DNA from: Massilia alkalitolerans DSM 17462
GTDB lineage: Bacteria; Pseudomonadota; Gammaproteobacteria; Burkholderiales; Burkholderiaceae_D
DNA length: 64,000 bases
Assembly (NCBI RefSeq): GCF_000427785.1
Contig: NZ_ATYR01000009.1
Location: 124,001 to 188,000 of the forward strand
Direction: 5' to 3'
The position numbers and the translations under genes are program-made. The notes under the pieces are model-generated. The model was not told the origin of the DNA. It did no database searches and was given only the letters and a program-made list of their open reading frames with translations. Of the stretch, positions 16,164-25,225 are shown piece by piece (positions within the stretch are counted from its first letter, which is position 1; the number at the start of each line of letters is the position of its first letter).

Positions 16164-17021
16164 CTACTGCTCGTGGAAGGCTTCCACCAGCTCGTCCAGC
16201 AACTCGGCCGTTTCATCGTCCGACAGCCCGAGGTAGGCGCAGGCGGCGCCGCCGCCCTTGTTCCATTCGAGCGATTCGGCATGGCCCTGGTAGCGGCAGA
16301 TCGCGCTCTCCGCCAGTACCGAGAGGGCGACCAGCGAGCGCACCGCGGCGGCGCTCGCGGCGTCGTCGAGCACGGCGAAATCATGGTGGTGCAGGATGGC
16401 CCAGCCGACGTCGCCCGACAGGCCCCAGTTGCGCGCCAGCAGGCAGCCGAGCGCCGCGTGATTGGTGCTGTGGCGTTCGTCTTCGAGCACGGTGAATGCG
16501 CGCTGCGTTTCCAGCGAGGCGGCGGCATAGGTCGCGGCGTAGTCCGGGAAGCGCTCCATCAGCAGCGGCACGCCGGTGTCGCAGAACAGGCCGAAGGTGT
16601 GGGCCACGTCCGCCTCGCCGATGCGCAGGCGGCGCGACAGGAACACCATGGCCTGGGCGCGGCGCGTCGAGATGTCCCAGAAACTGGCGAGCGCGGCGCT
16701 GTTGGCGGGAATCGCCTGGCGCGCCAGCAGGCCGGTCATCAGGGCCGCAACCTGGTTAATGCCCAGGAACAGGATCGCCTGCTCGATCGACTTGGCCTTG
16801 CGCCGGCCGCCGTAGATCGCCGAATTGGCCAGCTTGAGCAGCGCACCGGACATGCCGACGTCGCTCGCCACGATCTTTCCGATCGCCTCCGGGGAAGGAT
16901 CTTCCGAGGCCAGTTCGCGCTGCATGTCGGCAAGCAGGCTCGGCCGGGGTGGGATGCGGATCGATTTGATCAGGGCATCGACCTGGTCGAGGTGCGGAAC
17001 GGGATCGGCGAGGGTATTCAT
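16164..17021 (-). CDS. HDOD domain protein
   Basis: A 285-residue HDOD-domain protein. The core lies at about residues 20-215: IRIPPRPSLLADMQREL, SPEAIGKIVASDVGMSGALLKLANSAIYG, and SIEQAILFLGINQVAALMTGLL. HDOD is an HD-GYP-like fold without catalytic residues, used in signalling and often linked to cyclic-di-GMP or chemotaxis regulation. The start at 17021 (MNTLADPVPHL) is preferred to an upstream GTG because the extra residues look non-coding, although no strong ribosome site is seen. The target is unknown. Confidence 0.82.
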   Translation of the reverse strand: MNTLADPVPHLDQVDALIKSIRIPPRPSLLADMQRELASEDPSPEAIGKIVASDVGMSGALLKLANSAIYGGRRKAKSIEQAILFLGINQVAALMTGLLARQAIPANSAALASFWDISTRRAQAMVFLSRRLRIGEADVAHTFGLFCDTGVPLLMERFPDYAATYAAASLETQRAFTVLEDERHSTNHAALGCLLARNWGLSGDVGWAILHHHDFAVLDDAASAAAVRSLVALSVLAESAICRYQGHAESLEWNKGGGAACAYLGLSDDETAELLDELVEAFHEQ

Positions 17022-17175
17022 GGGCGGGGCAGGAGGAAGTGCGGAAGGGAAGCGACCAACCTTGCCACTATACCCCAGCACTTATTTTATTGCAGCAAAG
17101 CAATGCAAAATGCTTGTCGTTAAAACCATATTTTGTGTCAATTTAACCAAAGCGACACCCCTGCACAGGCCGGGT

Positions 17176-17181
17176 TAGAAT
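17176..17181 (+). promoter_or_regulatory. -10 box of a probable leaderless promoter
   Basis: TAGAAT lies exactly 6 bases before the ATG at 17188, inside GGGTTAGAATCCCGCCATG, with no ribosome site. The geometry is the same as at the other DNA glycosylase gene in this window (TACAAT, 13691). Confidence 0.4.
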
Positions 17182-17187
17182 CCCGCC

Positions 17188-17757
17188 ATGGCCATTTCGA
17201 CAATAGCAGGAATCGATTTTTCCCAACCCGCGGAGATCGTCGCGCGCCAGCTGATCGGCGTGACGGTGCTGGTGGATGGCGTCGGCGGACGGATCGTCGA
17301 GACCGAAGCCTATGATCGCGAAGACCCGGCGTCGCACGCCTTTTCCGGTCCTACCGAGCGCAATGCCTCGATGTTCGGGCCGCCTGCCCATGCCTATGTC
17401 TATCGTTCTTACGGAATCCATTGGTGCCTGAATTTCGTGTGCCGTGAAGAGGGCCACGGCGCCGGGGTCCTGATCCGCGCGCTGGAGCCGCTCGTCGGCC
17501 TGGATCAGATGCGCGTGCGCCGCGATGCAGACGATGAGTGGCTGCTGTGCTCGGGCCCGGGCAAGCTGTGCCAGGCCCTGGGCGTGACCCGCGCCCTCAA
17601 CGGCATGGCCATATCACAGGCGCCGTTCGAGATCCTGCCCGCCCCGCCGGGGCTGGAGGTCGTGACCGGACCGCGCATCGGGATTTCCAAGGCGATGGAC
17701 GTGCCCTGGCGTTTCGGTCTGGCCGGCTCCCGCTTCGTTAGCCGGCCCTTCCGCTAA
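17188..17757 (+). CDS. DNA-3-methyladenine glycosylase (AAG/MPG family)
   Basis: A 189-residue monofunctional glycosylase that removes alkylated purines. Family motifs in order: AEIVARQLIGVTVLVDGVGGRIVETEAY (with the catalytic Glu of VETEAY), DPASHAFSGPTERNASMFGPP, AYVYRSYGIHWCLNFVC (intercalating Tyr region), GVLIRALEP, and GPGKLCQALGVT. Length is typical of bacterial homologues. It is convergent with the chemoreceptor gene, with a 4-base gap. The AAG family is unrelated to the AlkA and TAG folds. Confidence 0.94.
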   Translation: MAISTIAGIDFSQPAEIVARQLIGVTVLVDGVGGRIVETEAYDREDPASHAFSGPTERNASMFGPPAHAYVYRSYGIHWCLNFVCREEGHGAGVLIRALEPLVGLDQMRVRRDADDEWLLCSGPGKLCQALGVTRALNGMAISQAPFEILPAPPGLEVVTGPRIGISKAMDVPWRFGLAGSRFVSRPFR

Positions 17758-17761
17758 GCCG

Positions 17762-19492
17762 TCAGGCGCTGCGCCGCCGCTGCGTTCCCTTGGTGCTGGC
17801 GGCAGGCAGGGCCGCCACCGCGCGTCCGCGCATCGCGCTGCCGGGCGCACGGCGCTCGTGCAGGCCGTGGAAGCCCTCGTCGCCTTCCTCTTCCGCGTCT
17901 TGCCCATCCTCGGCCTGCGCCTCCGCGATGACGTCGGCGTCGTCGCCTTCGAACTTGAAGATCGATACCGCCTTGGCCAGGTTGACGGTCTGCTCGTGCA
18001 GGCTTTCGGCCGCGGCCGCGGCCTGTTCCACCAGGGCCGCGTTCTGCTGGGTCATGCCGTCCATCTGGCCGACCGCCTTGTTCACTTCGGCGATGCCGTC
18101 GGCCTGCTCGGTGCTGGCGATGCTGATGCGGCCGATGATGTCGTTCACCTGGCGCACCGAGGCGACGATGTCGCCCATGCTGGCGCCAGCCTCGCTCACC
18201 GAGGCGCTGCCGTCCTCGATGCTCTTCACCGAGTCGGCGATCAGGCCCTTGATCTCGCGCGCCGCCGCCGCCGAACGCTGGGCCAGCGTGCGCACTTCGG
18301 CCGCCACCACCGCGAAGCCGCGCCCCTGTTCGCCGGCGCGCGCCGCTTCCACCGCGGCGTTCAGGGCCAGCAGGTTGGTCTGGAAGGAGATGCCGTCGAT
18401 GACGCTGGTGATCTCGACGATCTTGCGCGAGCTGGCCTGGATCGATTCCATGGTCGCCACCGCGCGGCCCACCGCCTGGCCGCCGTTCGCCGCCAGCTGC
18501 GCCGCCTCGGCCGCGAGATCCGACGCCAGGCGCGCGTTGTTGGCGTTTTCCTTCACTGCCGTGGTCAGTTCTTCCATGGTGCTGGCGGTCTGTTCGAGCG
18601 AGCCGGCCTGCAGCTCGGTGCGGGTCGACAGGTCCAGGTTGCCGGTGGCGATTTCCTTCGAAGCGGTGTCGATCGAGCGCACCGAGTGCAGGATGCTGTT
18701 CAGGGCGCCGTTCAGGCGCGAGATCGAGTGGTCGAGCGCGCGCGAGGTGTCGGCGATCTCGTCGCGCCCGGCGCCCGGCGTGCCGGACGGACGCAGGCGG
18801 CCCTCGGCCAGGTCGTTCACCACCGTGGCGATCGAATGGATATCGGCCAGCATCGCGCGCCGCACCAGCATCGTTACCACCAGGGACAGGCCGATCGACA
18901 GCAGCACCATGCCGGCCATGCTCATGCCGAGGGTTCGGAACTCGGCCTTGGCGGCGGCATGCGCTTCCACGCTCAGCTTCTTTTCGAGCGCGGCCAGGTT
19001 CTGCAGGCCGCTGTCGAGGGCGACGAACTGCTTCTCGGCCTTTTGCATCGAGTTGGTGGCGATCGACTGGTCGACCTGGGCCAGCTCGATGGTCTCGGCC
19101 ACCATCTTGCGGTAGCTCGCCAGCCCTGCCAGTGCGCTCTCGATCGGGGCGCGCTCGCCCGGTGCGGCGCCTTTCGACAGTTCGCCCAGCCTGGCTGCAA
19201 TCGCGGCATGCTTCTTGTGGATGTCGGCGGTCAGGGCGTCCAGGCGGTTCTTGGCGAAGCTGCCGTTCACCCAGGCCAGCAGCTGGTAGATGTTGGCATG
19301 CGCGAAGCGCGCTTCGCCCGCCACGTCGGCCACGGCCTGCAGGCGCGCGGCGCGCACTTGCACCATGTGCTCGAGCGAGGCGTTCTGGCGCACCATGCCG
19401 TAATAAGCGGCTGCCGACAGCATCGTCAGCAGCACCAGCACCAGGCCCGGGGCCAGCAGGAGTTTCGGGCCGATCCTCAGTTTGTTCAGCAT
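17762..19492 (-). CDS. Methyl-accepting chemotaxis protein
   Basis: A 576-residue chemoreceptor. TM1 is at about residues 10-31, a periplasmic four-helix-bundle sensor at 32-187, TM2 at about 188-211, then HAMP (212-265) and a long cytoplasmic coiled coil. The kinase-control hairpin tip is [20 protein letters not shown] followed by [24 protein letters not shown]. After the signalling domain is an unusual tail: an acidic stretch (about 525-545) and then a basic end ([10 protein letters not shown]), with no NWETF-like CheR tether. A secreted cache-domain gene lies 36 bases upstream on the same strand and may supply the ligand sensor. Confidence 0.93.
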   Translation of the reverse strand: MLNKLRIGPKLLLAPGLVLVLLTMLSAAAYYGMVRQNASLEHMVQVRAARLQAVADVAGEARFAHANIYQLLAWVNGSFAKNRLDALTADIHKKHAAIAARLGELSKGAAPGERAPIESALAGLASYRKMVAETIELAQVDQSIATNSMQKAEKQFVALDSGLQNLAALEKKLSVEAHAAAKAEFRTLGMSMAGMVLLSIGLSLVVTMLVRRAMLADIHSIATVVNDLAEGRLRPSGTPGAGRDEIADTSRALDHSISRLNGALNSILHSVRSIDTASKEIATGNLDLSTRTELQAGSLEQTASTMEELTTAVKENANNARLASDLAAEAAQLAANGGQAVGRAVATMESIQASSRKIVEITSVIDGISFQTNLLALNAAVEAARAGEQGRGFAVVAAEVRTLAQRSAAAAREIKGLIADSVKSIEDGSASVSEAGASMGDIVASVRQVNDIIGRISIASTEQADGIAEVNKAVGQMDGMTQQNAALVEQAAAAAESLHEQTVNLAKAVSIFKFEGDDADVIAEAQAEDGQDAEEEGDEGFHGLHERRAPGSAMRGRAVAALPAASTKGTQRRRSA

Positions 19493-19528
19493 GCTTGACT
19501 CCGGGCGTAAACGAAAGGGCAGGGCGCT

Positions 19529-19984
19529 TTACTTCTTGTAGATGCCGACTTCCAGCACCACGTCGTCGACGCGCTGGATGAAGGTCGTCTTCGGCTCGAT
19601 CTTGCCGCTGGTCGGATTCTTGTACTGGTAGTCGACCCAGCCCTTGCCCTTTGCGGCGGCCAGTTCGATGATCTCGCGGCGGTACTTCTTGCCGTTCGCA
19701 TCCGGCACGTCGGTCAGGTCCTTGCCGACGATCGAGGGGTTATAGGGGTGGGCCAGCACGATGCCGGTCTTCAGGTCGCGGATGTCCATGTAGAGCTCGC
19801 CTTGGACGTATTCCGCATCCTTCGCGTTGATCTTCTTCATCATCTCGTCCTTGCCCTTGGCCTTGACCAGGGCAACGCCGCGTTCGACCATCGCGATGGC
19901 GTCCTTTTCGGTCGGGCCATTGGCGAGGGCAGGGGTGGCGGCGATGGCCAGGCACAGGGCGGCCGTCGTGGCGAACAGTTTCAT
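19529..19984 (-). CDS. Secreted single-cache domain protein
   Basis: A 151-residue exported protein with a signal peptide (LFATTAALCLAIAATPALA, cleavage near residue 21), followed by a single cache-type domain. Family pattern: EKDAIAMVERGVALVKAKGKD, then YVQGELYMDIRDLKTGIVLAHPYNP and the C-terminal KGKGWVDYQYKNP...FIQRVDDVVLEVGIY. Cache domains bind small ligands such as organic acids or amino acids. A free periplasmic version 36 bases before an MCP gene suggests a binding-protein partner for that receptor. AAGGAG precedes the ATG. Confidence 0.85.
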   Translation of the reverse strand: MKLFATTAALCLAIAATPALANGPTEKDAIAMVERGVALVKAKGKDEMMKKINAKDAEYVQGELYMDIRDLKTGIVLAHPYNPSIVGKDLTDVPDANGKKYRREIIELAAAKGKGWVDYQYKNPTSGKIEPKTTFIQRVDDVVLEVGIYKK

Positions 19985-20248
19985 GTTGACTCCTTGAGTG
20001 AATGTTCTGGGATCAATATTGCTAAAGTGCATTGGCAAATGTACCGGGCTGGGATGAGCAGGAATTGCGATCGCGCAATCGCATTGCGGAGTCGGGATAG
20101 GAATGTTGCACATTGGTGTCAGTGGATGCTGAGCAGCTTCTATCATCCACCCTGCATGCAAATGGCGCCTGATGTTGTTTTAAGGCAGAGATCGTTGTTT
20201 CAATACAAACAGCTCATGTAGAATCGTCAGCTTTGTCCGCGAGCTGGC

Positions 20249-22213
20249 ATGAAGCGAGAGAAACAGATTCCCTTCGGGGACGCGCTGGGGAAACCAGCCA
20301 CACCACCGGGGCACCTGGCCTACCGCCGCGACATCGACGGCCTGCGCGCCGTCGCCGTGCTGTCGGTGGTGCTGTTCCATGCCTTCCCGGCGGTGCTGCG
20401 TGGCGGTTTCATCGGCGTCGACATCTTCTTTGTCATTTCCGGCTTCCTGATCACCAGCATCCTGCTGCGCGAGCTGGAGGCGGGCAGTTTCAGCTTCGCC
20501 GGCTTCTACGCGCGCCGCGTGCGGCGCATCTTCCCGGCGCTGGTGCTGGTGCTCGGTTCCTGCCTGGCCTTCGGCTGGCTGGCCCTGTTCCCGGACGAAT
20601 ACCAGCAGCTCGGCAAGCACGTGGTCGGCGGCGCCGGCTTCGCGGCCAACTTCTTCTACTGGGCCCAGGTCGGCTACTTCGACACCGCGGCCGACACCAA
20701 GCCGCTGCTGCACCTGTGGTCGCTCGGCATCGAGGAGCAGTTCTATATCCTGTGGCCGGTCGTCCTCCTGCTGGGCTGGCGGCTGCGCATGAATCTGCTG
20801 GCGGTGGCCGCCGTGCTGGCGCTGGCCTCGTTCGCCGTCAACCTGGGCGGCATCGCCGACCACCCGACCGCCACCTTCTATTCCCCGGCCAGCCGCGCCT
20901 GGGAGCTGCTGCTGGGCGCCGGCCTGGCCTGCTTGCATGCGCGCCCCGGCGGCGGCGCTTCGCGCCTTGCTGTGGCGCCAAACCTGCTCTCCTGGCTTGG
21001 CGCCGCCCTGCTGGCCGCGGGCCTGGTCCTGATTACGCGGGAAGACCCCTTCCCCGGCTGGCGCGCGCTGCTGCCCGCACTGGGCGCGCTCCTGCTCATC
21101 GGCGCCGGACCGCAGGCCTGGCTCAACCGCGTGCTGCTGTCGAACCGCCTCATGGTCTGGATCGGGCTGGTGAGCTATCCGCTCTACCTGTGGCACTGGC
21201 CGCTGCTGTCCTTTGCCCAGATCGTCGAATCGCGCACCCCGGCGCCGGCCATCCGCGCCGGGGCGGTGCTGCTGGCCGTCCTGCTGGCCTGGCTGACCTA
21301 CCGTGTGGTGGAGCGCCCGCTGCGCGGCGGCAGCGGGCGCGGCAAGGTCGCGGCGCTGAGCGCGCTGATGCTTGCCTGCGCCGCCGCGGGAGGCTATATC
21401 TACCTGAACGATGGCCTGCCGACGCGCAAGCCGGTCCAGGACAACCTGGCCAACCAGAAGGCGCTGGTGCTGGTCGAGGACAAGGCCAATGCCGAGGCCT
21501 GCAAGAAGCGCTACGGTTTCGACTCGACCTACGAGTACTGCCTGCAGGCCGACGCCGCCAGGGACCCGACCGTGGTGCTGGTGGGCGACAGCCATGCCTA
21601 CCACGTGGTGGCCGGCCTGACGAAGTACTACAGCAGCGTCGGCGAGAACCTCCTGATGCTGGGCACCCGCCATCCGTACTGGGGCCTCGACCCGCAGGGC
21701 GACCCCTACCAGCAGGCGACCCAGCCGATGCTGGAACTGGCTCTCGGCATGCCCTCGGTGAAGACCGTGGTGTTCTCGACCCACCTGCGCTTCGGCAGCG
21801 CGCCCGAGCACCGCGTCTGGGTGGATGCGGCGCGCGAGACCTTCCGCCGCTTCATCGCGGCCGGCAAGCAGGTGATCTTCATGAACGACGTGCCCATCAT
21901 CAGCTTCGATCCGCGTTCCTGCATCAAGCGCGCCGGCGTGGCCTCGTCGGCCACCCGCGTGCCCTGCGCGATCACGCGCGCCGAATGGGAGCAGCAGGTG
22001 GTGCAGCACCGCGAGATCCTGGGTGGCTTCGCCCGCGAGTTCCCGCAGATGGCCTGGTTCGATTCGTCCATGGCCTTGTGCGACGACAGTACCTGCCACG
22101 CCATGATCGGCGGACGCCTGATGTACCGCGATACCAACCACCTGAGCTATGACGGCGACCTGCTGGTGGGCAGGCATTTCGCCGAATGGATGCGCCGGCG
22201 CGCGCCGAAATAA
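20249..22213 (+). CDS. Acyltransferase 3 / SGNH fusion (OafA-like O-acetylase)
   Basis: A 654-residue membrane protein. Residues about 25-370 form the acyltransferase-3 domain with ten or so membrane segments: YRRDIDGLRAVAVLSVVLFH, GGFIGVDIFFVISGFLIT, YARRVRRIFPAL, and the LHLWSLGIEEQFYILWP signature. A periplasmic SGNH domain follows, with VVLVGDSHAYHV (block I Ser) and a DTNHLS block V carrying the Asp/His pair. Such fusions O-acetylate lipopolysaccharide or other surface glycans. The gene stands alone, so the target sugar cannot be named. A TAGAAT box upstream (20218) may be its -10. Confidence 0.9.
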   Translation: MKREKQIPFGDALGKPATPPGHLAYRRDIDGLRAVAVLSVVLFHAFPAVLRGGFIGVDIFFVISGFLITSILLRELEAGSFSFAGFYARRVRRIFPALVLVLGSCLAFGWLALFPDEYQQLGKHVVGGAGFAANFFYWAQVGYFDTAADTKPLLHLWSLGIEEQFYILWPVVLLLGWRLRMNLLAVAAVLALASFAVNLGGIADHPTATFYSPASRAWELLLGAGLACLHARPGGGASRLAVAPNLLSWLGAALLAAGLVLITREDPFPGWRALLPALGALLLIGAGPQAWLNRVLLSNRLMVWIGLVSYPLYLWHWPLLSFAQIVESRTPAPAIRAGAVLLAVLLAWLTYRVVERPLRGGSGRGKVAALSALMLACAAAGGYIYLNDGLPTRKPVQDNLANQKALVLVEDKANAEACKKRYGFDSTYEYCLQADAARDPTVVLVGDSHAYHVVAGLTKYYSSVGENLLMLGTRHPYWGLDPQGDPYQQATQPMLELALGMPSVKTVVFSTHLRFGSAPEHRVWVDAARETFRRFIAAGKQVIFMNDVPIISFDPRSCIKRAGVASSATRVPCAITRAEWEQQVVQHREILGGFAREFPQMAWFDSSMALCDDSTCHAMIGGRLMYRDTNHLSYDGDLLVGRHFAEWMRRRAPK

Positions 22214-22222
22214 AGCCTGCAT

Positions 22223-22254
22223 GGACGGCCCGGAGAATGCGCTCCGGACCGTCC
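22223..22254 (+). terminator. Long stem-loop after the acyltransferase gene
   Basis: GGACGG-C-CCGGAG pairs with CTCCGG-A-CCGTCC around a 6-base loop, directly after the stop codon. There is no T-run, so it may act as a Rho-dependent end or a 3' stabiliser rather than a classical terminator. Confidence 0.5.
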
Positions 22255-22424
22255 TGTCCAGTAGTTGTCCCGTTCTGTCTCTCTCTTGTTTTAACCCCTA
22301 CCGTAGGAACCGTCCGATTGATTGGCGGCAATTCTCAGCAGCTTTCCCGAACGTAAGATGAATTCTTAACGGCAACGTTTTACCCACGCCGACTAATTCA
22401 TTCCTCGTTTCCTGGAGAATTCCC

Positions 22425-23822
22425 GTGATCATGACCGAATCGACGCCCTCCAAGTTCAAGCCCTATACCCGCCAGACGATCCACACGGCACGCCAATGGC
22501 AATGGCTGACGCCGGAGCTGCAGGAAGCCGTGCAGGTGGTGTCCCATGTGTTGCCGTTCCGCGTGAACGCCTACGTACTGGAGGAGCTGATCGACTGGGA
22601 CAAGGTGCCGGACGATCCGATCTACCGGCTCACCTTCCCGCACCGCGACATGCTGCCCGCCAGCGAATACGAACAACTGCGCGACCTGGTGCTGTACAAG
22701 AAGGACGAGGCGGCCACCGCCAAGCTGGTGCACGGCATCCGCATGCGCATGAACCCGCACCCGGCCGGCCAGATGACGCACAACGTCCCGCGCGTCAACG
22801 ACGCGCCGCTCAAGGGCCTGCAGCACAAGTACAAGGAAACCGTGCTGTTCTTCCCGAGCTCGGGCCAGACCTGCCACGCCTACTGCACCTTCTGTTTCCG
22901 CTGGCCGCAGTTCGTCGGCATGGACGACATGAAGTTCGATGCGCGTGAATGCAAGGAGCTGGTGTCCTATCTCGAGACCCATCCGGACGTCACCGACGTC
23001 CTGATCACCGGCGGCGACCCGATGATCATGAACACGCGTTCGCTGGCCGAGTTCCTCGAGCCGCTGCTCGAACCGAACCTGGCCCACATCCAGAACATCC
23101 GCATCGGCACCAAGTCGGTGGCCTACTGGCCGCAGCGCTTCGTGTCGGACAAGGACAGCGACGACCTGATGCGCCTGTTCGAGAAGGTGGTCAGGTCGGG
23201 CAAGAACCTCGCGATCATGGGCCACTACAACCATGCGGTCGAGCTGCGCGCGCCCGTAGCCCAGCAGGCGGTCAAGCGCATCGTCGGCACCGGCGCCACG
23301 CTGCGCATGCAGGGCCCCCTGATCCGCCACATCAACGAAGACCCGAAGAGCTGGGCCGAGCTGTGGACCACCGGCGTGCGCCTGGGCGCCATCCCGTATT
23401 ACATGTTCGTCGAGCGCGACACCGGCCCGCGCGACTACTTCTCGCTGCCGCTGGCGCGCGCGCACCAGATCTTCCAGGAGGCCTACTCGATGGTGTCGGG
23501 GCTGTCGCGCACCGTGCGCGGTCCCTCGATGAGCGCCTTCCCGGGCAAGGTGGTGATCGACGGCGTGGTCACGATCAATGGCGAGAAGCTGTTCGCGCTG
23601 CAGTTCCTGCAGGCCCGCAATCCGGAATGGGTGCGCCGACCCTTCTTCGCCAAGTACGATCCGGACGCCACCTGGCTCGACCACCTCAAGCCGGCCTTCG
23701 GGCGCGACAAGTTCTTCTTCGAGCAGGAGAGCGGCGCTTCGTCGCATGGCCCCAGCGGGCGCGTCATCCCGCTGGTGCCGGCCGGCCAGCCGCGTGGCGG
23801 CGCTACCCAGGACGCGGCCTGA
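22425..23822 (+). CDS. KamA family radical SAM protein (lysine 2,3-aminomutase-like)
   Basis: A 465-residue radical SAM enzyme resembling lysine 2,3-aminomutase. The Fe-S motif is CHAYCTFC (Cys150, 154, 157), followed by DVLITGGDPMIMNTRSL, the SAM-binding GGD region, and YYMFVERDTGPRDYF. SAFPGKVVIDG (Lys375) is a candidate PLP-binding lysine by comparison with the PGGGGK segment of the family. It starts at GTG 22425, 7 bases after GGAG; an ATG at 22431 is also possible. An MFS gene follows 36 bases on. The reaction could be formation of beta-lysine or another beta-amino acid. It is longer than EpmB (about 340 residues), so a role in EF-P modification is less likely. Confidence 0.82.
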   Translation: MIMTESTPSKFKPYTRQTIHTARQWQWLTPELQEAVQVVSHVLPFRVNAYVLEELIDWDKVPDDPIYRLTFPHRDMLPASEYEQLRDLVLYKKDEAATAKLVHGIRMRMNPHPAGQMTHNVPRVNDAPLKGLQHKYKETVLFFPSSGQTCHAYCTFCFRWPQFVGMDDMKFDARECKELVSYLETHPDVTDVLITGGDPMIMNTRSLAEFLEPLLEPNLAHIQNIRIGTKSVAYWPQRFVSDKDSDDLMRLFEKVVRSGKNLAIMGHYNHAVELRAPVAQQAVKRIVGTGATLRMQGPLIRHINEDPKSWAELWTTGVRLGAIPYYMFVERDTGPRDYFSLPLARAHQIFQEAYSMVSGLSRTVRGPSMSAFPGKVVIDGVVTINGEKLFALQFLQARNPEWVRRPFFAKYDPDATWLDHLKPAFGRDKFFFEQESGASSHGPSGRVIPLVPAGQPRGGATQDAA

Positions 23823-23858
23823 CTCCGGACGCGCATCCACGCCCCCCGGACCTGGCCC

Positions 23859-25142
23859 ATGCAGGATACCGCCACCGCGCCACGCCTGACCGGCGTGGCG
23901 GTTTTTTTCTACGTGTTCCTGCCGTTCGCGCTGGGACACTATCTGTCGACGCTGCTGCGCAACGTGAACGCGGTGCTGGCCCCCGACCTGATGGGGGCGC
24001 TCGCGCTCACGCCGGGCGAGCTGGGGCTGCTCACCAGCGCCTTCTTCTTCGCCTTCGCGCTGGTCCAGCTGCCGGTCGGGATCGCCCTCGACCGCTGGGG
24101 GCCGCGCAGGGTGCAGCTGTCGATGATGCTGGTCGGCGCGCTCGGCGCGCTGCTGTTCGCGCGCGGCACCGGCTTCGGGCAGCTGCTGGTGGCGCGCGCC
24201 GTCATGGGCCTGGGCCTGGGCGGCTGCTTCATGGCGGCGGTGAAGGCGGTGTCCACCTGGATCACCCCGAACAAGCTGCCTTCGGTGCACGGCTACCTGA
24301 TCGCCGTAGGGGGACTGGGCGCCGCCAGCGCGACCATGCCGGTGCGGCTGGTGCTCGACTATACCGACTGGCGCGGCCTGTTCGCCATCCTGGCCGGGCT
24401 GACCGCATGTTCCGGCCTGCTGATCGCGCTCGTGTACCCCCGTGACAAGGGACCGCAGCCCAAGCGCGGACCGCTGGGGCAGGCGCTGCGCGAGGTGTTC
24501 CGGGCGCCGGTGTTCCGCAACACGGCCTCGCTGATCCTGATCCCGCATGCGGTGTTCTTCGGCATCCAGGGGCTGTGGATCGGACGCTGGCTGTCGGACG
24601 TCGCGCGCTTCCCCGACGCCGCGGTCGCCTACCTGCTCTACATGGGGATGGCGTCGGTGATCTTCGGCGCCATCGGGGTGGGCATGATCACCGAGTGGGC
24701 CGGCCGGCGCGGCATCGCCCCGCTGGACGTCGCCGCCGCCGGCATCGTCGTCTTCCTGCTGGTGCAGGCCGCCTTCGTGCTCAACTACAAGCCGAGCTTC
24801 CAGCTGCTGTCGGTGCTGTTCACGCTGGTCGGGACCATTACGGGAATCGAGTACGCCATCATCGCGCAGTCGATGCCGCGCGAGCTGACCGGACGCGCGG
24901 CGACCTGCCTGAACCTCCTGATCTTCATCGGCGCCTTTGTGGTGCAGGCGGGCTTCGGTCTCTTGGTCGGCCTGTGGCCCCTCGACGACGCCGGCCAGAC
25001 TCCCGCCATGGCCTACCGCATGGCCTTTGCCGTGCTGGTGCTGGTGCAGTTGCCGGGCCTGGTCGGATTCGTGCGGCGGCGCCGGCGCCAGAGCGCGCCG
25101 GCGGCCGAGGATGTCGAGGAGGTCCAGGCGGTTCCCACCTGA
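23859..25142 (+). CDS. MFS transporter
   Basis: A 427-residue major facilitator protein with about twelve membrane helices. The motif A equivalent VGIALDRWGPRRVQL lies after TM2, and the second-half loop reads GMITEWAGRRGIAPL. The N-terminal YVFLPFALGHYLSTLLRNVNAVLAPDL resembles the nitrate/oxalate-type or CynX-like MFS branch. It lies 36 bases after the KamA-type gene, so it may move the substrate or product of that enzyme; the substrate is otherwise unknown. The C-terminus ends with a basic stretch (RRRRRQ) and a cytoplasmic tail. Confidence 0.87.
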   Translation: MQDTATAPRLTGVAVFFYVFLPFALGHYLSTLLRNVNAVLAPDLMGALALTPGELGLLTSAFFFAFALVQLPVGIALDRWGPRRVQLSMMLVGALGALLFARGTGFGQLLVARAVMGLGLGGCFMAAVKAVSTWITPNKLPSVHGYLIAVGGLGAASATMPVRLVLDYTDWRGLFAILAGLTACSGLLIALVYPRDKGPQPKRGPLGQALREVFRAPVFRNTASLILIPHAVFFGIQGLWIGRWLSDVARFPDAAVAYLLYMGMASVIFGAIGVGMITEWAGRRGIAPLDVAAAGIVVFLLVQAAFVLNYKPSFQLLSVLFTLVGTITGIEYAIIAQSMPRELTGRAATCLNLLIFIGAFVVQAGFGLLVGLWPLDDAGQTPAMAYRMAFAVLVLVQLPGLVGFVRRRRRQSAPAAEDVEEVQAVPT

Positions 25143-25225
25143 ACCGCTTCTCTCGCCGGGAAAGGATGGCGCGATATGGCCGGATTGGCTAGTATCGTGC
25201 TGTCCGCCCCCACCGAGAGAACACC

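Noticed and set aside
16164..17081. Longer HDOD protein starting at GTG 17081
   Set aside because: The extra 20 residues look non-coding and are AT-rich promoter-like DNA; ATG 17021 fits the family better.
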